In this document: positions 31,562 through 35,088 of the stretch, one piece after another
Position numbering within the stretch: position 1 is the first letter of the stretch
Layout of the letters: every line of letters begins with the position of its first letter
Assembly: GCA_910587935.1 (NCBI GenBank)
Contig: CAJUNP010000031.1
Coordinates: 1 to 35,088 of the forward strand
DNA length: 35,088 bases
Origin: an uncultured Lachnospiraceae bacterium
GTDB taxonomy: Bacteria; Bacillota; Clostridia; Lachnospirales; Lachnospiraceae
Reading direction: 5' to 3'
Position numbers and translations under genes: made by a program
Notes under the pieces: model-generated
Told to the model about the DNA's origin: nothing
Databases searched by the model: none
Seen by the model: only the letters and a program-made list of their open reading frames with translations

Positions 31562-32461
31562 CTACACTCTTAAATGTTTTCTCACCGTCGTAAAGCTTCC
31601 CAGAAAACCAATTCCTACGCCGATTCCCAATGCTACCGGCCCCAGTGTTCCGAAGATTTCCCGAATTGATAAAAAATTTAAAAGGCCCGAAAGCGTGGCA
31701 AAACGGCCTGCAATATATTCTAATACATATTGATAAAGAAAATAAATTGCGCCTAACGGAATTACAGCGCCGATCAGACCGATCAGCATGCCTTCCACCA
31801 CAAAAGGCGCCCTGACAAAAAAGTCCGTTGCCCCTATATATTTCATGATGTTAATTTCTTCTTTTCGTACAGAAATCCCAATCGTTACCGTATTGCTGAT
31901 CAGAAATATGGAAACAGCCAAAAGAATTGCAATAATTCCCAAAGACACATAGCCGATCAGCAGATTCACCCCGGTCAGCATCGTAGCCGTCAGCTCGGAA
32001 TGGCGGACTCTCCTTACCCCCTCGATAGACTCAATATAAGTCACCAAGGCGCCCTGCAGTGAAACGTCGGAAAGATATACTTCATAGTTGGCGCAGTTTG
32101 CCAGCGGATTCTCCGTAAAACCATCGTTATAGCCTTCGAAATAATCTCCCCTGAAACCTTCCCAAGCCTCATCCGCCGAAACAAACCGGGTCTCCGACAC
32201 CTCCGGACGCTGACTGATGAGATCCCCGATCTGCTTCATTTGATCCTCTCCGAGACCTGCGTCAAAAAATACCGTAACGGATACGCCCTTCTCCGCATTT
32301 TTTACAATATTCTGAAAATTACTTATAACGGCATAGAAAATGCCGAACAAAAACAAACACGCGCCAATCGTAGCCACGGATGCCAGGGAAAACCACTTAT
32401 TACGAAATATACTGCGAAATCCCTGCGCCAATGTATAAAATAATGTGCTAATCCTCTTCAT
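31562..32461 (-). CDS. ftsX: cell division ABC transporter-like permease FtsX
   Basis: FtsX has four membrane helices (about 20-45, 170-195, 220-245, 270-290) and a large extracellular loop between the first two, which transmits FtsE ATP hydrolysis to a peptidoglycan hydrolase. The motif FRNKWFSLASVATIGACLFLFG is typical of Gram-positive FtsX. The ATG at 32461 matches the usual N-terminus (MKRISTLFY) and lies inside the end of ftsE; an upstream GTG at 32473, four codons earlier, has a nearer GAGGAG site and remains possible. Confidence 0.93.
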   Translation of the reverse strand: MKRISTLFYTLAQGFRSIFRNKWFSLASVATIGACLFLFGIFYAVISNFQNIVKNAEKGVSVTVFFDAGLGEDQMKQIGDLISQRPEVSETRFVSADEAWEGFRGDYFEGYNDGFTENPLANCANYEVYLSDVSLQGALVTYIESIEGVRRVRHSELTATMLTGVNLLIGYVSLGIIAILLAVSIFLISNTVTIGISVRKEEINIMKYIGATDFFVRAPFVVEGMLIGLIGAVIPLGAIYFLYQYVLEYIAGRFATLSGLLNFLSIREIFGTLGPVALGIGVGIGFLGSFTTVRKHLRV

Positions 32462-33191
32462 CGATATATACACCCATCTCCTCGTCGCTGACTACAACGC
32501 CTTTCTTCATGGTAATTACTCGTTTCTGCATGGCATTAACAATTTCTCTGTTATGTGTCACCACCAAAACCGTCGTACCGGTTTCGTTAATTTCCTCCAG
32601 AAGTTTCATGATCTCCCATGAATTCTTGGGGTCCAGATTCCCGGTCGGCTCGTCGGCCAGCAAAATCGCCGGTTTATTAACCAGCGCCCTTGCAAGCGCC
32701 ACTCTTTGCTGTTCTCCTCCGGAAAGCTGTTTTGGCCTTGCCTTATATTTACCGGCCAATCCTACCGTCGCAAGAATAGAGGGTACATTTTTACGGATCT
32801 CACGGGAAGGCGTCTCCACAATTCTTTGTGCAAACGCAACGTTCTCATATACATTACGATCCTTCAGCAACCGGAAATCCTGAAATACAATTCCCAGATT
32901 TCTGCGGAACCTGGGTATCTTTCCATGCCGGATTCTCGCAAGATCCGCCCCCATTACACGAACTGTTCCGCTTGTAGCGGTCAGCTCCCGCAAAAGCAGC
33001 TTAATCAAAGTTGACTTTCCCGAACCGCTGTCTCCGACAATAAAGACAAACTCCCCTTTATTGATGCTAAGGGTAACGCCGTTTAACGCCGGAGCTCCCG
33101 TAGAATAGGTTTTGCTTACGTTGTCCAGTAAGATAATTTCGTTCCCGTCTGTTTCCTGTTGTCTTCGTTTCTGCCTGCTGTTCGCGCTCAT
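32448..33191 (-). CDS. ftsE: cell division ATP-binding protein FtsE
   Basis: The 247-residue ABC ATPase has an extra basic N-terminal tail (SRQKRRQQ, about 17 residues), Walker A GDSGSGKST, the Q-loop VFQDFRLLKDR, signature LSGGEQQRVALARAL and Walker B ILLADEPTGNLD. It pairs with FtsX, with which the gene overlaps. It starts 18 nt after the upstream regulator gene, so it is probably cotranscribed with it. The FtsE family has 'DFRLL' after the Q-loop, which separates it from ordinary transporters. Confidence 0.95.
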   Translation of the reverse strand: MSANSRQKRRQQETDGNEIILLDNVSKTYSTGAPALNGVTLSINKGEFVFIVGDSGSGKSTLIKLLLRELTATSGTVRVMGADLARIRHGKIPRFRRNLGIVFQDFRLLKDRNVYENVAFAQRIVETPSREIRKNVPSILATVGLAGKYKARPKQLSGGEQQRVALARALVNKPAILLADEPTGNLDPKNSWEIMKLLEEINETGTTVLVVTHNREIVNAMQKRVITMKKGVVVSDEEMGVYIDEED

Positions 33192-33209
33192 AGATTTACC
33201 ACCCGTATT

Positions 33210-34295
33210 CTAATAATCAAATTTTTCCATATATTTCATGTATTTAACTACCATTAAAGCTATTTTAAAGGTTATGGCATCCTCAAAAATCCGCAAATCA
33301 AGCCCTGTGCTTTTCTGCAGCTTATCCAACCGGTACACAAGCGTATTCCTGTGTATGAATAACTGTCTGGACGTTTCCGATACATTCAGGCTGTTCTCAA
33401 AAAACTTATGTATGGTAGTCAGTGTCTCTTCGTCAAAATCATCCGGGCTCTTCCCGCCGAAAATTTCACGTATAAACATTTTACAAAGAGGAATGGGAAG
33501 CTGATAAATCAAACGTCCGATCCCCAGTTCGCTATACGCTATGATACTTCTCTCATCAAAGAAAATCTTACCTACGTCAAGCGCCATCTTAGCTTCTTTA
33601 TAGGAACGGCTGACCTCTTTAATCTCATGCACCACCGTACCGTAAGACACATGTATATCTTTTATTCCCTCCTGCGCCAGGAGGCTGACAATGGCTCCGG
33701 CCGCTTTGGTGATTTCCTTATTTTGATCGGATTCCGCCAAATCCTTGACGACAATCACATTGTTTTCATCCACCGCCGTAACAAAATCCCTGCTGCTGTT
33801 CCCATAGCTTGTGCGGATCAGTTCCAGCGCGTTATTGTCTCTTCCGCTATCGCCTTCCACAATCATAACAACCCTGCGCACATCTGTCTGGATATGCAGC
33901 TTCTTGGCACGTCCGTATATATCTACAAGCAAAAGATTATCCAAAAGCAGGTTTTTTATAAAATTGTCTTTGTCAAACCTCTCCTTATAGGCTACCAGAA
34001 GACTTTGAATCTGAAAAGCCGTCATTTTGCCGATTGTATATACGTCCTCACCGGCTCCTCCGGCAATCAGTATGTACTCCAATTGCTGTTCGTCATAAAT
34101 CTTGAAATACTGATACCCCTGAATCTCCTGTGAATCTGCCGGCGACTGTACAAATTCTACAGTCGTTCTGGCGCATCCGCTCATATCCGCCGTCGAAGCA
34201 ACTTCTTTACCATCCGTATCCAATACGCATAATTCCACCCTGGATATAAGTTTCAGTCCCTCTATGGTATTCTGTAAAATCTGATTGGATATCAT
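33210..34295 (-). CDS. PucR/CdaR-type transcriptional regulator
   Basis: The 361-residue protein has an N-terminal sensory segment (ISRVELCVLDTDGKEVAST), a central GGDEF-like/CdaR region (about 100-280) and a C-terminal PucR helix-turn-helix (SLNVSETSRQLFIHRNTLVYRLDKL, here cut into FIHRNTLVYRLDKLQ), as in sugar-diacid or carbohydrate regulators. The start ATG at 34295 follows GAAGGAG by 8-9 nt; an upstream in-frame GTG adding 12 residues has no site. The name CdaR used for such regulators must not be confused with the c-di-AMP protein CdaR above. It lies 18 nt before ftsE in the same direction, so it may regulate or simply ride in the division operon. Its ligand is unknown. Confidence 0.78.
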   Translation of the reverse strand: MISNQILQNTIEGLKLISRVELCVLDTDGKEVASTADMSGCARTTVEFVQSPADSQEIQGYQYFKIYDEQQLEYILIAGGAGEDVYTIGKMTAFQIQSLLVAYKERFDKDNFIKNLLLDNLLLVDIYGRAKKLHIQTDVRRVVMIVEGDSGRDNNALELIRTSYGNSSRDFVTAVDENNVIVVKDLAESDQNKEITKAAGAIVSLLAQEGIKDIHVSYGTVVHEIKEVSRSYKEAKMALDVGKIFFDERSIIAYSELGIGRLIYQLPIPLCKMFIREIFGGKSPDDFDEETLTTIHKFFENSLNVSETSRQLFIHRNTLVYRLDKLQKSTGLDLRIFEDAITFKIALMVVKYMKYMEKFDY

Positions 34296-34510
34296 TTCCC
34301 CCACTCCTTCTTTTTCATTGACATTTTTCACAATGTCTTCTTATAGTTTTTTACAATTTTGCAACACCCATTTATCATTTTAATTCAATTCTACAAAAAA
34401 ATCCATAGATAATCCTGACTATTTTATGCACTTTTTCAAATTATTTTCTTTTTTCTGCTACTTTTTATTTTATGCAACCTTCACAAAACTTTATTTCTAA
34501 AATTTGGCAA

Positions 34511-34547
34511 AATAAAACCGAAGCCGATACCTGAATACCGGCTTCGG
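34511..34547 (-). terminator. intrinsic terminator of the YjfB-type gene
   Basis: CCGAAGCCG and CGGCTTCGG form a perfect 9-bp stem, extended by further pairing, with TTTTATTTT after it on the minus strand. Confidence 0.9.
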
Positions 34548-34559
34548 CATAGTCGTTAC

Positions 34560-34751
34560 TTATACCGTTACATCAAAATTACTTCCAATCCAAGGCGTCA
34601 CCGAATTCTCCATAGCTGCGGAATCGATCATCTGCACAAGTCCCGCACCCAGGGTTTCGTTCATGTCCATGGCTTTACCAAGAACGGCAGTACTGACTTT
34701 TGTCTGTACATCAACAGTCGATAAAGCCGTTGCCAATCCTGCAATATCCAT
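34560..34751 (-). CDS. YjfB-type putative motility protein
   Basis: The 63-residue protein matches the small YjfB family (putative motility protein): N-terminal MDIAGLATALS, then VQTKVSTAVLGKAMDMNETL, and a final acidic/aromatic segment. It lacks a signal peptide and membrane helix. The start follows AGGAGG with a 7-nt gap. A sigma-A promoter and a strong terminator make it a single-gene unit. The link to motility is a family name, not shown here, although flagellar genes elsewhere in the window agree. Confidence 0.8.
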   Translation of the reverse strand: MDIAGLATALSTVDVQTKVSTAVLGKAMDMNETLGAGLVQMIDSAAMENSVTPWIGSNFDVTV

Positions 34752-34790
34752 CCTAAAACCTCCTGTCCGTTGTAATTTATATCTATTTTC

Positions 34791-34820
34791 ATTATAAACG
34801 TTTTCTTTCTAAATTGCCAT
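34791..34820 (-). promoter_or_regulatory. candidate sigma-A promoter of the YjfB-type gene
   Basis: Minus-strand ATGGCA (complement of 34815-34820) and TATAAT (complement of 34791-34796) with an 18-nt spacer. Confidence 0.55.
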
Positions 34821-34870
34821 ATGATTTTTTCAGATTTTTCTTAAAAAATCGTTAACAATATTTCTTGCGG

Positions 34871-35088
34871 TTAATTCATCAGAAAACCAATAATTTTATT
34901 AACGTCTTCCGGTTCCGAGGCAATAATTTCCAGCTCCCGAAGACTGTCGTCCGCAAACAGTCTGCTTAAAGAAACGTACTGCGCAAGTCTTGATTTGAGG
35001 TTCAGTCGGTCCCCTTCCGCAGTTACCAGTTCCACTCGGGAGTTTGACAGTTGAATAAGAAAAAAATTCTTGCAGGCCGCATAATGCC
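34871..35088 (-). CDS. 3' part of an HPr-like protein gene (5' end outside the window)
   Basis: A minus frame open from the right edge to TAA at 34871-34873 gives 72 residues. They fit the C-terminal two-thirds of an HPr-fold protein: SRVELVTAEG, the RLNLKSRLAQ helix start corresponding to the region around Ser46, LRELEIIA, and a final helix DVNKIIGFLMN. It differs from true HPr at 8303 and its His site would be outside the window, so a phosphocarrier function cannot be judged. Small HPr-like proteins without the active His are common in Lachnospiraceae. Codon pattern in the other two frames is worse. Confidence 0.5.
   Translation of the reverse strand, partial: HYAACKNFFLIQLSNSRVELVTAEGDRLNLKSRLAQYVSLSRLFADDSLRELEIIASEPEDVNKIIGFLMN

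Noticed and set aside
34815..34870. AT-only inverted repeat GATTTTT/AAAAATC as terminator of the HPr-like gene
   Set aside because: The stem is only A/T pairs and the strand that should carry a T-run has A instead; too weak to call.
1..35088. CRISPR arrays, tRNA and rRNA genes
   Set aside because: No regularly spaced repeats, no cloverleaf-like segment with a conserved TTCRANYC box, and no rRNA-like sequence were seen.

Overview
The window looks like part of the chromosome of a flagellated member of the Clostridia, most likely a Lachnospiraceae. The grounds are a mbl-flhO-flhP-rod-binding gene block, a YvyF flagellar-operon zinc-ribbon protein, a DUF6033-type protein, a YjfB-type motility protein, the cdaA-cdaR-glmM cluster, the long form of LeuA, HPr with His15 and Ser46, and strong AGGAGG ribosome binding sites. 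No rRNA, tRNA or CRISPR array was seen. Almost all genes are on the minus strand; only the two genes between about 2.2 and 3.9 kb are on the plus strand.

Layout. (1) 1-2.2 kb: AT-rich debris of a prophage packaging region, read on the minus strand: a zinc-finger scrap, a frameshifted sigma-like phage regulator, an intact 403-residue PD-(D/E)XK protein with its own terminator (moron-like cargo), a truncated terminase small subunit, and the start of another gene that leaves the window. (2) 2.2-3.9 kb, plus strand: a tiny exported cysteine-rich protein with its own promoter and terminator, then a YerB/DUF3048 lipoprotein. (3) 3.9-8.6 kb: ptsH, leuA, a cytosolic GH20 hexosaminidase, and a DUF6033-like gene behind a sigma-D (flagellar) type promoter. 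(4) 8.7-17.1 kb: recD2-comFC-yvyF-two membrane proteins-cdaA-cdaR-glmM, closely spaced, joining DNA metabolism, c-di-AMP synthesis and cell-wall precursor supply. (5) 17.1-20.4 kb: mbl-flhO-flhP-rod-binding protein, from a sigma-A promoter to a strong terminator. (6) 20.4-25.3 kb: uvrB-uvrA. (7) 25.4-28.9 kb: an AT-rich three-gene insert (5'-truncated DUF2971, DUF1016/YhcG nuclease, Sll1717-type P-loop ATPase) lodged exactly between the ctpA terminator and uvrB. (8) 28.9-34.3 kb: a PucR/CdaR-type regulator, ftsE, ftsX, an EnvC-like M23 protein and the S41 protease ctpA, a cell-division and envelope operon. (9) 34.5-35.1 kb: a YjfB-type motility protein and the 3' part of an HPr-like gene.

The most interesting parts are the insert between ctpA and uvrB, which looks like anti-phage defence cargo and now lies directly upstream of uvrBA with no visible separate promoter for the repair genes, and the self-contained nuclease gene inside the prophage remains. 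The rest is largely conserved housekeeping. Functions are assigned from motifs and remembered family features, not from database searches.
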